From: Symbiodinium natans
Lineage: Eukaryota; Sar; Dinophyceae; Suessiales; Symbiodiniaceae
Length of the DNA: 53,516 bases
Direction of reading: 5' to 3'
Assembly: GCA_905221605.1 (NCBI GenBank)
Contig: CAJNDS010001302.1
Location: 760,001-813,516 of the forward strand
Shown here: one piece after another, positions 8,995 through 18,291 of the stretch
How positions within the stretch are numbered: the stretch's first letter is position 1
Layout of the letters: each line of letters starts with the position of its first letter
The notes under the pieces: model-generated
Seen by the model: only the letters and a program-made list of their open reading frames with translations
Databases searched by the model: none
What the model was told of the DNA's origin: nothing
Made by a program: the position numbers and the translations under genes

Positions 8995-9720
8995 TAGCAT
9001 AATAGCGAAGTAACACGAAGCATAATATTAGAACAAGTTCATAGGATGATAACAAAACAACACAATAGCAGAATGCTAGCATAATCACATGGTATCGTAA
9101 TTGCTCGGGAATACACTAGCACAATAATACAATATTACAATAACACACTATTTCGATAATACAATACAATACCACAATAATACACTGATACAATAATACA
9201 ATGATACAAATAATTCAAGAATACAATAATGCGATCATGCAATATTGCAATAGTATCAGAATACAATAGTACAATAGTAGCATATTAGAAACCATAGAAA
9301 AATATAGCCATGTCATCATATGATATGAAAAGACGTTCTTACTGTATCATTGTACAAGTTTAGTAATATTCTCATATAACCATACACACAACCCGTATAT
9401 TAATATGGCAGAATAGCATAATACAAAGTCATATAGTATGTTACACAATCAAGACATGTTAATGTAGAAAGATCACATAAAGTAATCATCTAATACTAAC
9501 AAGACAATACAATAGTATAGTAACATCATAATGTACATATATATATATATACATTTTATGAATACTTTATTATGATAGTATGATCATGAGATCAGAGAGA
9601 ATGTAAGACTGTAGTACTATCATAGAAGAACAGTAGAGCAGAACGAATAATTCGAATGTAATCTTTTGAAATGTGAAACATATATTAATAATAATTCGAT
9701 AACAATATACTTGAAGGTGC
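8995..9720. repeat. AT-rich degenerate AATACAATA repeat stretch
   Basis: About 700 bp, much more AT-rich than its surroundings, built largely of permuted words such as ACAATA, AATACAA and TAGCAT, with a (TA)n run at 9536-9552. I see no gene in it. Borders with GC-rich DNA are abrupt on both sides. Confidence 0.7.
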
Positions 9721-10170
9721 GTCAAGGTATATGGTTGCAAAGGCCCGGCTGTGGGCACCGACGGCGAGCCAGTACTGACCGCATTTATCAGAGTGTTCCC
9801 GGATGTTACGTTGAACCGCTGAACAGCATTTTATATTCTTCTCCAGGGCAAGCCACAGGCGAAACCCTGCAACCAAGCAATGAAGCCCTAATTAATCACT
9901 ACACCCCAAATCCCAAACCCTTATCTCCAAACATGTTTACATCCATAAGCAAAGCTTGCTTCATGGTTGAGAGTTTTAGGTGCAGCGAAACACGCCCAAA
10001 GCCGAATATGCGACAGCCAGCCGCTGGAACGGCAATTCAGGTTTAGGGTTTAGGGCTTGGGGTTACCTGCAAGCGCCGTAAAACTTTCAAACCCCCCCAG
10101 CCAACCCCTAAAGCTGAGCCATAAACTCCCCGCCCCGTTCGCCACTCCGGAACGGCAACAATGCAAAAGG
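9721..10170. other. Spacer without recognised gene
   Basis: Mixed-composition sequence with short telomeric remnants near 10039-10060. A 126-codon open frame starts at 9666 in the AT-rich stretch and crosses into this segment, but it shows no recognisable motif. Confidence 0.5.
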
Positions 10171-10230
10171 GCTTAGGGTTTAGGGTTTAGGGTTTAGGGT
10201 TCTGGGTTCTGGGTTCTGGATTCTGGATTC
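10171..10230 (+). repeat. Telomere-type tract grading into TTCTGGG variants
   Basis: Four to five TTTAGGG units followed by TTCTGGG/TTCTGGA units. It lies 58 bp from the target site of the second copia element. Confidence 0.85.
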
Positions 10231-10287
10231 TTCTTAGTCCAGCGCTTGGTGGCAAGGTCGGCTGTGCTTGGCTTGCGAATTTCCTGG

Positions 10288-10292
10288 AAATC
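10288..10292. repeat. Target-site duplication AAATC, left copy
   Basis: The five bases before the left LTR are AAATC; the five bases after the right LTR (18191-18195) are also AAATC. Five bp is the usual duplication for copia integrases. Confidence 0.9.
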
Positions 10293-10414
10293 TGCAACTT
10301 TTCTCGAACCTTTAAGCGGCCTCCGCAGTGTGACTTCAACCTGTGCTATACAAGTTGGTCGGGGTAAAACATGGGTACTATGTAAGGGGTATGCATGTAG
10401 TTTTACATCTAGCA
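10293..10414 (-). repeat. 3' LTR of the complete copia element (122 bp)
   Basis: Begins TGCAACTTTT and ends TCTAGCA on the plus strand, so has TG...CA ends. It matches 18069-18190 along its whole length. It would supply the RNA 3' end. Confidence 0.95.
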
Positions 10415-10424
10415 CCCCTCCTCT
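10415..10424 (-). promoter_or_regulatory. Polypurine tract
   Basis: The minus strand reads AGAGGAGGGG directly before the 3' LTR, the expected place and composition for the plus-strand DNA primer in reverse transcription. Confidence 0.85.
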
Positions 10425-10889
10425 GCATCCTCTAGATGCAGCTGACACAAAAACATGCACTTCAAACGAAAACATGTTAGCCATGAATTTTCATCCCTTG
10501 GCTCAGCTCGTTTAGCTAAGCTCAACAGATTTTGTTTACACATCACATCTCGTGACTGAAAAGGTTTCACTGTACAAAGCACAAAACAAGACATACTACT
10601 CGTTCTCAGTAATCGGGATGTTCACACTCAGAAGACCTTCCGCGCAGCAGCTCAGCAGCTCAGCCCAGCAGCCCAGCAGCTCATCAGCATGGTCGCTTCA
10701 AACTCCACACTTCTTCTCAGGCTCCTTGATTCTCTTTCCATCTCTTGAATGCTGCCCAGTGATCGCTCATGCAATGCTTGCATGGAGCTCGACATTCTGT
10801 AAGAGCACGAGCAACAGTGCACTCTTTGGTTTCTGTGGAACCTTTCAGATCACCACACAGAGGACGATGGTAGGCTTTCCCCCAATTCG
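10425..10889 (-). other. 3' untranslated region of the copia element
   Basis: About 465 bases between the gag-pol stop and the polypurine tract. It holds a CAG/CTC-type low-complexity stretch at 10637-10690 (repeats of CAGCAGCTCAGC). No further ORF on the element strand. Confidence 0.7.
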
Positions 10890-13800
10890 TCACAAGAACA
10901 CGCTCTTCAGAAAGTCATTCTCAACTCGCCAAGGTGTTCTGGTCGTAGCTCGCAGTGCTGCATCTTGCCTTTGATGTTGACGATGAAGTTGATGTACATC
11001 TTCAGGTACAAGATCTCGATGTGGAACTTCTCGTGGCGCATCTCCAGGATGTAGATCTCGATGTTGAACTTCTCGTGGCGCATCTCCAGGACGTAGATCT
11101 CGATGTTGAACTTCTCGTGGCGCATCTCCAGGACGTAGATCTCGATGTTGGACTTCTCGTGGTGCACTTCTCCTGCAACAGTAGGTCCAGAAAATGGTGA
11201 CGAAAAATGCCAACATGATCACGAAACTCACTTTCAGCTCCCCAAGTTCTCTTAGCCTATAGCTCCAAAAGATCTCGAACTCGCTCACAAACTCGAAGGT
11301 TTCTTCCACGAAGCTTATGATCATCACAAGGCTTGCCCAGAAGACATTGCACACACAACTTGCCCAAGACTCATGGGACTCAAGCACAGGCTGTGCCTCC
11401 AAAGGCTCTTGAATTTCCGCACCATGGCCCAAAGCCGCTAAGGCAATCGTGACCGCCATTTTGACCAAACGAACATCTGCTTTCAGGGCACTCTTTTGCA
11501 AAGCTTCTTGGGATCCTAAACGACCATCGTGATTGTAGTACCCCAATTTGCCCATCAGAAACCTTGTACGTTGTGAAGGTAACGGCTTAGTTCCAATATC
11601 TGATGTGTTGTCCCGAGTGTGTATCGGTGACGCTTGCAAACAGCCACTGCGCATAAGCCCCTGCGTCCATAGGAGACGCACATCAAGGTGTCTTATGCGC
11701 GACACTCCTGCCTTCGTCAGCAACATCCTTGCTGAGGAAGAGTCTAACCTGATAAGCATGTTCACACCAAACTCGCACAAACTCTCGATGATGCATTTCA
11801 AGAAGAGGCCCTCCGCAATGGCGCCAGTAGCTGCCATAAGCTCTGACTCGCAGGATGATAATGCTATAGTGGTTTGTCTACGACTGTAGCTGAACATCAA
11901 GTTGCCATCCAGGAACAGCTGGCCACATGAAATGCTATGTCGATCACTCACTCCAGCCCAGTCCGAGTCACTGACCGCCTCAAGTAGTCGGGGCTTGCCT
12001 TCTTCCATGGAAGGCCTGGTCTCCACCAATCGCTCGTTCAGGAAAGATTTACCTGGGTACGACCAATGAAGGATGAGGAAGTAGTCACGTGTGGTGTACA
12101 TGTACTCCGCCAAATACCGCAAGTGTCGAAACTGTCGCTCTGTGGGTGTTGCCATGCCTCGCGCAAGAAGAGAGATGGTATGTTGACAATCGGGTCTGTC
12201 AGGGGCTACGTATAGCATGCACCCTAGGACTGCACGATACACTGAAGCATCTGCATCCGAAAGAGGCTCAGAGTCATCGGCAGTGGTGATCTCGTGGGTC
12301 GAAGGCACCTTCCGGGTTCGGACATGTGTCAGGTTGAGCAAGCCTATCATCTTCTCTATGTACTTTGGATCGATGATCACTTTCAAGCCTTGAGGTACTA
12401 CTTCAAGCGTGCGCTTCAGGAACCTCAGTTGGTCACCCACTTTCTTGAGTGGCGGAGAAACTGTGAGGTCATACTTCTCGCTTAAAGTGTCCACGACACC
12501 ATTCACTCGATCTTCCCAGCCCCCAACCAAGCCATCATCAACATGCAAAGTGACTCCGCAATTCTTTCCAGCATACACCACCGGACATGCTTGATTTGGG
12601 GTCAACGAGCATTTCTTCAAGTCTCCACTGATCTGTTCGTTCCATTGAGCAGCGGCATCCTGCTGGCCTGGGAGGCACTTCAAGACTCGATACGGCACAT
12701 TGTCTAAGTATATGAAAAGCTCTTCCTTCTGCATGACAGTCAAATACGCATCTTTCACATCGAAGGATCGCAAAGTCCACTGGGGTGTCGACGCATACAT
12801 ATGTGGGAGAAGGCGAATCATGGAGGGACATGTCGCGGGAGAGAATGTGTCTTGACGAAAAGGATCCCATATCCTAAGTTGTTTGCAAACCAAGCGGGCT
12901 CGCCGTTTCCATTCACCACGGTATCTCCAGTCGTACACATACCTTGTCTTCAGGGTCTTGTGAGGAGGTGGTTCGAAGTCCACAGGCTTCAAGACGGACA
13001 TTTGCAAAAGCCGGCGCAACTCTGTCTCTCTAGACTGTTGCTCCACCTGTTCCATCTCTTCTTCTCCCAAAACTGGTGGCCCTTGTTCTTCTGAACCCCA
13101 ATCCCACAAAGGCTCCAAGTCATGCTCAGGATTGAAGTCAGGAAGGTCATGCTCAAGGAATTGTTCGTCTAAAGAAACATTATGCAGCCAATCGTCTAGG
13201 GAATCTTCTGCAACATAGTACTGCTCATCGCCAACCCTCACGGCTCTCACTTTCTTGGAAGGTTCACCTGCATACAGAGGAGGAGCCTGTAGTGCTCGTT
13301 TGGTTCCTCTCTCTGGCTCCAGGTCCATCTGCTCAGATCCCGTTCCAGCTTGTGGCTCAGATTGCGCCTCATCTTGTGGCGGCGCAGATCCTTCACGTGA
13401 CCCGGATGGTTCACCTGAGTTCGTCCCAGGATCCCCTCCTGGCCCATTCTCTTCACGACTTTGGGAAGAAGAAGACAACGAAGGAGGTGTGGCATCTGTG
13501 GATCCCTCTGATCTTGGACTCTCTTGGGTAGTTGGAAGGTTCGGCCCTGCTTCACCACTCAGTGGTGGGAGATTTGGAGGTGTAGATGTCAGAGGCAATG
13601 GGAGTGGCATAGACTCAATCGGCACTGGTTTCCGCTCTTTCAACCCTGGAACCAACTGTGTCCCAAGTTGCCCTAGGCCGTACTTCCAAGGTTTCCCCTT
13701 GATCTCCTTCAGGAGGACCTTATCCCATTGTTGAGCGGAAGGCAACCTTCGGATCGTTGAAGACACATAAACTCCTAAAGCCGTGGCACACAGGTACGAG

Positions 13801-16800
13801 TCGTTCTGCAGGCTCTTTCCAATGAATATCCCTTTGATGAACTTGGGTCTTCCTTTCTTCACACTTGGAGCAGCCAAAGCGAAATAAACCGTCTCCCCAA
13901 ACTGCGCCAGTTTACCCTGGTACCTAACATGGAAGGCCCTTTCGTAGGCCGTTGTTCCGGCTTGCACGGCGAAGCAGTTGTGGAGGAAAGATGCATGGAT
14001 GTAAGCCCATGAAGTGAGGTCACTATCGGTGCAGAGCTCGAACCCTGATCTCTCCTTCACCTGCCACAGCAAAGAGGTCCCTATGTCTCTCAAGGACTGA
14101 ATGGCCTGCTCGGCCAAACCGTTCGTCTGGTGCTCATAGGGCTGGCTGGGGCTCTTAGTGGTCCGAAGTCCGACTTGGGTTCGCGCTTGGACCACTTTGT
14201 CTACCAGAAGGGTCATAGAAGGCTCATTGTCTCCTCTGACGTCACTGTAGCCAAGATAAGAAATGAAGCTCAACACTTCTCTGGCAGCATACTGCAGGGA
14301 ACTTCTTTCTTTGCTCGGAAGAGGAATTGCTCGAAGCATTCCCGTTCCCGAACAGACGCAAGCCAAAACAAGCCCTTTCTCGCTCCCTCTCTTCTTCTCT
14401 TTCTGCATGAAATGAAGATCACCCCCATCAACATCGGCATAAAAGAAATCTAATGCAATCGTCGGGACTTCACTGCGACTTCGATGTGCCTCGCTTCCTT
14501 GAACATGTGAGTCTCTCCGCGAACGTGTGGACACACAAATAGGGCACCATTTTGCAAAAGGGATGTGAGTCAAATTGTGTCGCGCTTCTTCTTCAGGAGT
14601 GGGACCTTTGGGAACTTTTTCTTCTACCGGAATCCGTTCTGCACATCGAGCGGCCTCTTGCAAACTAAGGGTCGCTTCTGCTTCTTTTCTCTTCATGTAC
14701 TTCACCAGCCGGCGAAAGAGAACCGTCTTTGACCCTGTAGCTCCCACGCCCAACGCCCTACATGCTCTCTTCAGTTCAGCAGCAGTAGACTGTGATGTCA
14801 AAGTGACTCCTTCTACTTCTATGGACTCGGGCATTGGGACCTGAACTTGCACACCAGGGGCCATCGGAACTTCATGTTCACTTTCGAACGCAGGACGATC
14901 TGCATCTTCAGCATCCTGGGGTTCTGGTACTTCCGCAGGTTGTTCAGCCATTCCTGGAAGGGCAGAACTTGGATCGACCGAAGGGACTTCAACTTGCATA
15001 GGTACGGGTGGAAATTCTTGCTTTTCGAAGGACAAACCGACTTGATCAGGCATCCCTTTCGCGCGGTGCATGATCGTAACCATCGAGCTGGAATAAATCA
15101 CTCCAGGCAGCAACTCGTGTAGGTCTTCGCTTGCATCTAAGGGCTGCTGGAAACCTATAAGCTCCCAGACGTCTCCGACTCGTACAATGGTGGTGCGAAA
15201 CTTCCACAACTTGGGGGCCATCAGGTCTTCAGGGTACACGAACGTGGTTCCCTCACTCAAGCAGAAAGGATCTCCATTGGGTGCGAAGTGCCAGGCATTT
15301 CCATGTTCATCATATCTAGGTTCTGAATGCGTGCTGATTGCCTCGAAGTCAAATCCAAACTTAACGAAGACTCGCCCTTCCGAAACCGGTTGCACCTTTG
15401 CTGAGAGCTCTTCTCCATGATGCTCTTCAGAACCCAAGGAAAGCGAAGGTGTGGTACTCGGTGGAATCGCCTGCGGAACAGCATGGACTACCGAAACTTG
15501 AGCTTGAATCATCAGACTATTCCTCCGAAATGACACAGGTACTTGTACTTCTTGATACACCAAGCATAGATGCGAATCTCGATGCTCTAAGGTCCATCCT
15601 TTTCGCATGAGCTTGCCCAGGCTAAGCAAAGGAGACTTCACGGAGGAGGCGAAGAACTCTTCTTGGATCATAGCCGGACCCAGATCAAGATTCACGAATC
15701 GAGACCCATGATTCTCCATAGCATTGCCCTGTGCACCGCTCATGACGACATGTCCAGGTGATTCCACTACTGCTCCAATGCCCTGCTCCAACCAGCTCTT
15801 AGGCATAACACTCACATCGGCACCACTGTCCAAGGTTACTTCTACCAACCCACCTGGCGCGCACTGGCCTTCGGGATCTCCTCCCAATTCGTTCCAGTCG
15901 CTCTCGAAGCCGTCAACTCCAAAGACCTTCATGTACTCCACCCAGTCTTCGTCACCTGGCAGAGCATCACTTTGAGACATATCGAAACCCTCACAAGCTT
16001 CTTCGGGATAGGCTTCACAATCGCAATCTTCTTCGTCAAGATCATAATACACTGCATGAACCACATTCACCCACCATGTGTCCTCATCCTCTTGAAAGTG
16101 ATGCTCTCCACTCTCCAAATCGAACTGCTCAAACACGGGCTTACAGCAACTCTCATCAGCGGCGGCAAGATTGAACACTCGCTTCACATTGGCTCGGGAA
16201 CTCTGAGAGGCTTGGGAGGTTTGGGCTGTTGAGGTCTGTGCTGAAGACGAGGAAGCAGGATGCCCCGAGAGCAAAGAGTTCGAGACATTGGGCTCTGCGA
16301 CTTGATTCACCTGATTCTTCATCCAGCACTCTCGGGACCAATGGCCTCTCTTCCCACAGATCCGGCAAGTGTCGTCTTGTTTGCCACCTCCTTTGCCCCA
16401 ACCTTTGCCTTGTTCTTTCCCTTTGCCTTTGCCACCCTTCTTGCCTCCATCCTTTCCTTTAGGATGGCCCTTCTTGCCACCACCTTTGCCCCAGTGACCA
16501 CTCCCACCGAACCCTCCTTGAAACCCTTTGCCTTTAGGCCCCTCCTTTCCTTTGCCTCCCGGTTTTCCTCCTTTGGGGCCTTTTGAGTACTTTCCTTTCC
16601 CAAATCCTTTGCCATAAACCGCATCCACCTCCATGGGCACAGGTCCTTCATTGAGATTTTGGGAAGACGAGGAAGGATTCACCAGAGCTTGGCTCCACTT
16701 CTGAGAGGTCCGCTCCCAGCGCAACACAAGCTCGCGCAAGTCGCTATAGGTCGTGGTCTCGTTGATGGACATACTCACATGAGTCTTCACTTGTTGAGGT

Positions 16801-17558
16801 AAAGTTCGTAGCAGGATGGCTGTTTTCATATCTTCTGACACATCACCTCCCGAAGCAACCTGGTACTTCTTGAAGAGTTCCTCCATCTTCAGCAATTGTT
16901 CAAGGAGGTTCTGATGGCTCATCACTGGGTACTGGGCAATAGCACCAAGTATCGCCAAGGCACGACCCTTGTTCGAAGGAGCAAGCGTGTTGAGTAAACA
17001 TCGCCAAGCCTCAAAGCCATTTCCTTCTTCGACTGACCTTACAAGCTGTAAAGGACGATCCTTCACCATGCCTGTCAAAAGAGCATAAAGCTTTTGAGCT
17101 TGTTCTTCAGCTTCAGGAGTCATCTCTACCAACGAGGTCTCTTCGTTCAGCTGCATCTCTACTTCATCCATGGCCTTGCTCATGTTGCTATCGATAGCCC
17201 GAACATACTGTTTGAAAGACCATTTCCACTCACCAAACTGCGCTATTTCGTCCTCACGGGTTTGTGGCCTAAAGATGTCGGGCCTCGGCAACAGTCTTGT
17301 CCATGTCCCAGCATCGCTCTTCGGCCTCGCAGCAGCCAAGGACTCTACTGTCTTCTGCAACGCCACAGTCTGCTCTCTGTTTGCTTGCAACATCTGAGCG
17401 AAAGCATCCATCATCTGCAACGACGGCATGGACTGCGCAGTTTGAGACGTAGGCGAAAACGGATTTGGTTGGGGACTTCCGGGGTTTTCTGGTACATGTC
17501 CTTGCACACCCTCCATGAGCGAAACCCTATTTCTCCAACTGCACACACTGCTCGGCAC
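10890..17558 (-). CDS. gag-pol: Gag-Pol polyprotein, Ty1/copia type, 2222 aa, intact
   Basis: Single-frame polyprotein. Gag spans roughly 1-310 and is followed by a G/K-rich basic stretch (315-395) and a CX2CX4HX4C zinc knuckle at 398-411. Protease has LDSGA at 576-580. A SAP-like DNA-binding motif lies at about 919-957. A shortened HX3HX6CX2C zinc motif (994-1008) precedes integrase, whose triad I place at D1037, D1110 and E1150. RT spans about 1526-1760, with the DVKDAYL aspartate at 1600 and an HVDD box at 1672-1675 where YVDD is usual. RNase H has D1864, D1866 and CESE at 1903-1906, plus D1939 and HLD at 1957-1959. The last 190 residues are unusual: two hydrophobic segments (2067-2085, 2109-2127), then a 14-residue tandem repeat. 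Residue 15 (MEGVQG) is an alternative start. Confidence 0.95.
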   Translation of the reverse strand: MPSSVCSWRNRVSLMEGVQGHVPENPGSPQPNPFSPTSQTAQSMPSLQMMDAFAQMLQANREQTVALQKTVESLAAARPKSDAGTWTRLLPRPDIFRPQTREDEIAQFGEWKWSFKQYVRAIDSNMSKAMDEVEMQLNEETSLVEMTPEAEEQAQKLYALLTGMVKDRPLQLVRSVEEGNGFEAWRCLLNTLAPSNKGRALAILGAIAQYPVMSHQNLLEQLLKMEELFKKYQVASGGDVSEDMKTAILLRTLPQQVKTHVSMSINETTTYSDLRELVLRWERTSQKWSQALVNPSSSSQNLNEGPVPMEVDAVYGKGFGKGKYSKGPKGGKPGGKGKEGPKGKGFQGGFGGSGHWGKGGGKKGHPKGKDGGKKGGKGKGKEQGKGWGKGGGKQDDTCRICGKRGHWSRECWMKNQVNQVAEPNVSNSLLSGHPASSSSAQTSTAQTSQASQSSRANVKRVFNLAAADESCCKPVFEQFDLESGEHHFQEDEDTWWVNVVHAVYYDLDEEDCDCEAYPEEACEGFDMSQSDALPGDEDWVEYMKVFGVDGFESDWNELGGDPEGQCAPGGLVEVTLDSGADVSVMPKSWLEQGIGAVVESPGHVVMSGAQGNAMENHGSRFVNLDLGPAMIQEEFFASSVKSPLLSLGKLMRKGWTLEHRDSHLCLVYQEVQVPVSFRRNSLMIQAQVSVVHAVPQAIPPSTTPSLSLGSEEHHGEELSAKVQPVSEGRVFVKFGFDFEAISTHSEPRYDEHGNAWHFAPNGDPFCLSEGTTFVYPEDLMAPKLWKFRTTIVRVGDVWELIGFQQPLDASEDLHELLPGVIYSSSMVTIMHRAKGMPDQVGLSFEKQEFPPVPMQVEVPSVDPSSALPGMAEQPAEVPEPQDAEDADRPAFESEHEVPMAPGVQVQVPMPESIEVEGVTLTSQSTAAELKRACRALGVGATGSKTVLFRRLVKYMKRKEAEATLSLQEAARCAERIPVEEKVPKGPTPEEEARHNLTHIPFAKWCPICVSTRSRRDSHVQGSEAHRSRSEVPTIALDFFYADVDGGDLHFMQKEKKRGSEKGLVLACVCSGTGMLRAIPLPSKERSSLQYAAREVLSFISYLGYSDVRGDNEPSMTLLVDKVVQARTQVGLRTTKSPSQPYEHQTNGLAEQAIQSLRDIGTSLLWQVKERSGFELCTDSDLTSWAYIHASFLHNCFAVQAGTTAYERAFHVRYQGKLAQFGETVYFALAAPSVKKGRPKFIKGIFIGKSLQNDSYLCATALGVYVSSTIRRLPSAQQWDKVLLKEIKGKPWKYGLGQLGTQLVPGLKERKPVPIESMPLPLPLTSTPPNLPPLSGEAGPNLPTTQESPRSEGSTDATPPSLSSSSQSREENGPGGDPGTNSGEPSGSREGSAPPQDEAQSEPQAGTGSEQMDLEPERGTKRALQAPPLYAGEPSKKVRAVRVGDEQYYVAEDSLDDWLHNVSLDEQFLEHDLPDFNPEHDLEPLWDWGSEEQGPPVLGEEEMEQVEQQSRETELRRLLQMSVLKPVDFEPPPHKTLKTRYVYDWRYRGEWKRRARLVCKQLRIWDPFRQDTFSPATCPSMIRLLPHMYASTPQWTLRSFDVKDAYLTVMQKEELFIYLDNVPYRVLKCLPGQQDAAAQWNEQISGDLKKCSLTPNQACPVVYAGKNCGVTLHVDDGLVGGWEDRVNGVVDTLSEKYDLTVSPPLKKVGDQLRFLKRTLEVVPQGLKVIIDPKYIEKMIGLLNLTHVRTRKVPSTHEITTADDSEPLSDADASVYRAVLGCMLYVAPDRPDCQHTISLLARGMATPTERQFRHLRYLAEYMYTTRDYFLILHWSYPGKSFLNERLVETRPSMEEGKPRLLEAVSDSDWAGVSDRHSISCGQLFLDGNLMFSYSRRQTTIALSSCESELMAATGAIAEGLFLKCIIESLCEFGVNMLIRLDSSSARMLLTKAGVSRIRHLDVRLLWTQGLMRSGCLQASPIHTRDNTSDIGTKPLPSQRTRFLMGKLGYYNHDGRLGSQEALQKSALKADVRLVKMAVTIALAALGHGAEIQEPLEAQPVLESHESWASCVCNVFWASLVMIISFVEETFEFVSEFEIFWSYRLRELGELKVSFVIMLAFFVTIFWTYCCRRSAPREVQHRDLRPGDAPREVQHRDLRPGDAPREVQHRDLHPGDAPREVPHRDLVPEDVHQLHRQHQRQDAALRATTRTPWRVENDFLKSVFL
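11012..11170 (-). repeat. 42-bp tandem repeat at the 3' end of gag-pol
   Basis: Three full units (11012-11053, 11054-11095, 11096-11137) and one diverged partial unit to about 11170. In frame each unit encodes APREVQHRDLRPGD, close to the C-terminus of the polyprotein. Because 42 is a multiple of three, a second frame on the same strand is open too, with HEKFNIEIYVLEMR units. Unit differences are few, so the array expanded recently. Confidence 0.92.
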
Positions 17559-18056
17559 CCTTCAAGCTAAGCCGGTAGTAGAGCACGAAGGCCACAAACG
17601 ACTTCACACCAGCACAGATGTAATCGGAGATGAAGAGGAAAGCTGATCCGCGTCAGCCCGAAAATGAAGCTGGTATCACAACCTCAGCAAGTTTTCTCAC
17701 ACCAGCAGCGGTTGTAGTGCAGATACTAGAACTGGCCGCCACACCAAGCAGCAGCGGTTGTAACCCTTGAAGTTCAACTGGCCGCCTTGTCGCTGCTCGC
17801 CGCAGCACAAGCAAGGAGGGAGGACTATGTGGCACACGAGGCTTCCACACACCCAGGGCCACCTACTCTACTCTACACAAACACTCACACAGGACGAAGT
17901 TCAGTCCTCAGCCTCCACCGGACACCCTGAGATCAAGTCAAAGGGTCAGTAGGATTGGGCTCACACACTCACACACAAACACTGTCCTGAGGCTCTGGTT
18001 TCTGGCCTCGTAGCAAGCACTGTCGCCCCAGGACACAAAGGTCTAGGAACGGTAGT
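17559..18056 (-). other. 5' leader of the copia element
   Basis: About 500 untranslated bases between the primer-binding site and the gag-pol start. A partial duplication lies at 17703-17749 and 17750-17786: each copy begins CAGCAGCGGTTGTA and ends ACTGGCCGCC. This is the expected place of packaging signals, though none can be recognised. Confidence 0.7.
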
Positions 18057-18068
18057 GCTCCGCTACCA
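18057..18068 (-). promoter_or_regulatory. tRNA primer-binding site, element 2
   Basis: The minus strand reads TGGTAGCGGAGC immediately after the 5' LTR, the same 12 bases as at 6817-6828. It pairs with a tRNA ending GCUCCGCUACCA, probably initiator tRNA-Met. Confidence 0.88.
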
Positions 18069-18190
18069 TGCAACTTTTCTCGAACCTTTAAGCGGCCTCC
18101 GCAGTGTGACTTCAACCTGTGCTATACAAGTTGGTCGGGGTAAAACATGGGTACTATGTAAGGGGTATGCATGTAGTTTTACATCTAGCA
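18069..18190 (-). repeat. 5' LTR of the complete copia element (122 bp)
   Basis: Matches 10293-10414. As the upstream LTR it should hold the promoter. I recognise no TATA box in a convincing position. Confidence 0.95.
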
Positions 18191-18195
18191 AAATC
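18191..18195. repeat. Target-site duplication AAATC, right copy
   Basis: Matches 10288-10292. Removing the element restores GGAAATC followed by ACAGCC. Confidence 0.9.
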
Positions 18196-18218
18196 ACAGC
18201 CCGCAACCACCTATGATG

Positions 18219-18291
18219 GTTTAGGGGTTAGGGTTTAGGGTTTAGGGTTTAGGGTTTAGGGTTTAGGGTTTAGGGTTTAGGGTGGTTTAGA
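18219..18291 (+). repeat. Telomere-type tract (TTTAGGG)n
   Basis: About nine units beginning with one GGGGTTA variant. It lies 24 bp from the right target-site duplication of the copia element. Confidence 0.93.

Larger units (their letters stand above)
10293..18190 (-). mobile_element. Complete Ty1/copia LTR retrotransposon, 7898 bp
   Basis: All parts of a full element are visible. It has 122-bp direct LTRs with TG...CA ends, a 5-bp target-site duplication, and a primer-binding site touching the 5' LTR. A polypurine tract touches the 3' LTR. One uninterrupted gag-pol ORF lies between. By eye the two LTRs show no difference, which indicates a recent insertion. It sits between two telomeric tracts (10171-10230 and 18219-18291). 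Gag and pol form one frame, unlike the first element, and LTR and protein sequences differ too, so the two elements are from distinct families. Confidence 0.96.

Noticed and set aside
9666-10046. 126-codon plus-strand ORF
   Set aside because: Crosses from AT-rich repeat into unrelated GC-rich spacer, no motif, unlikely to be one gene.
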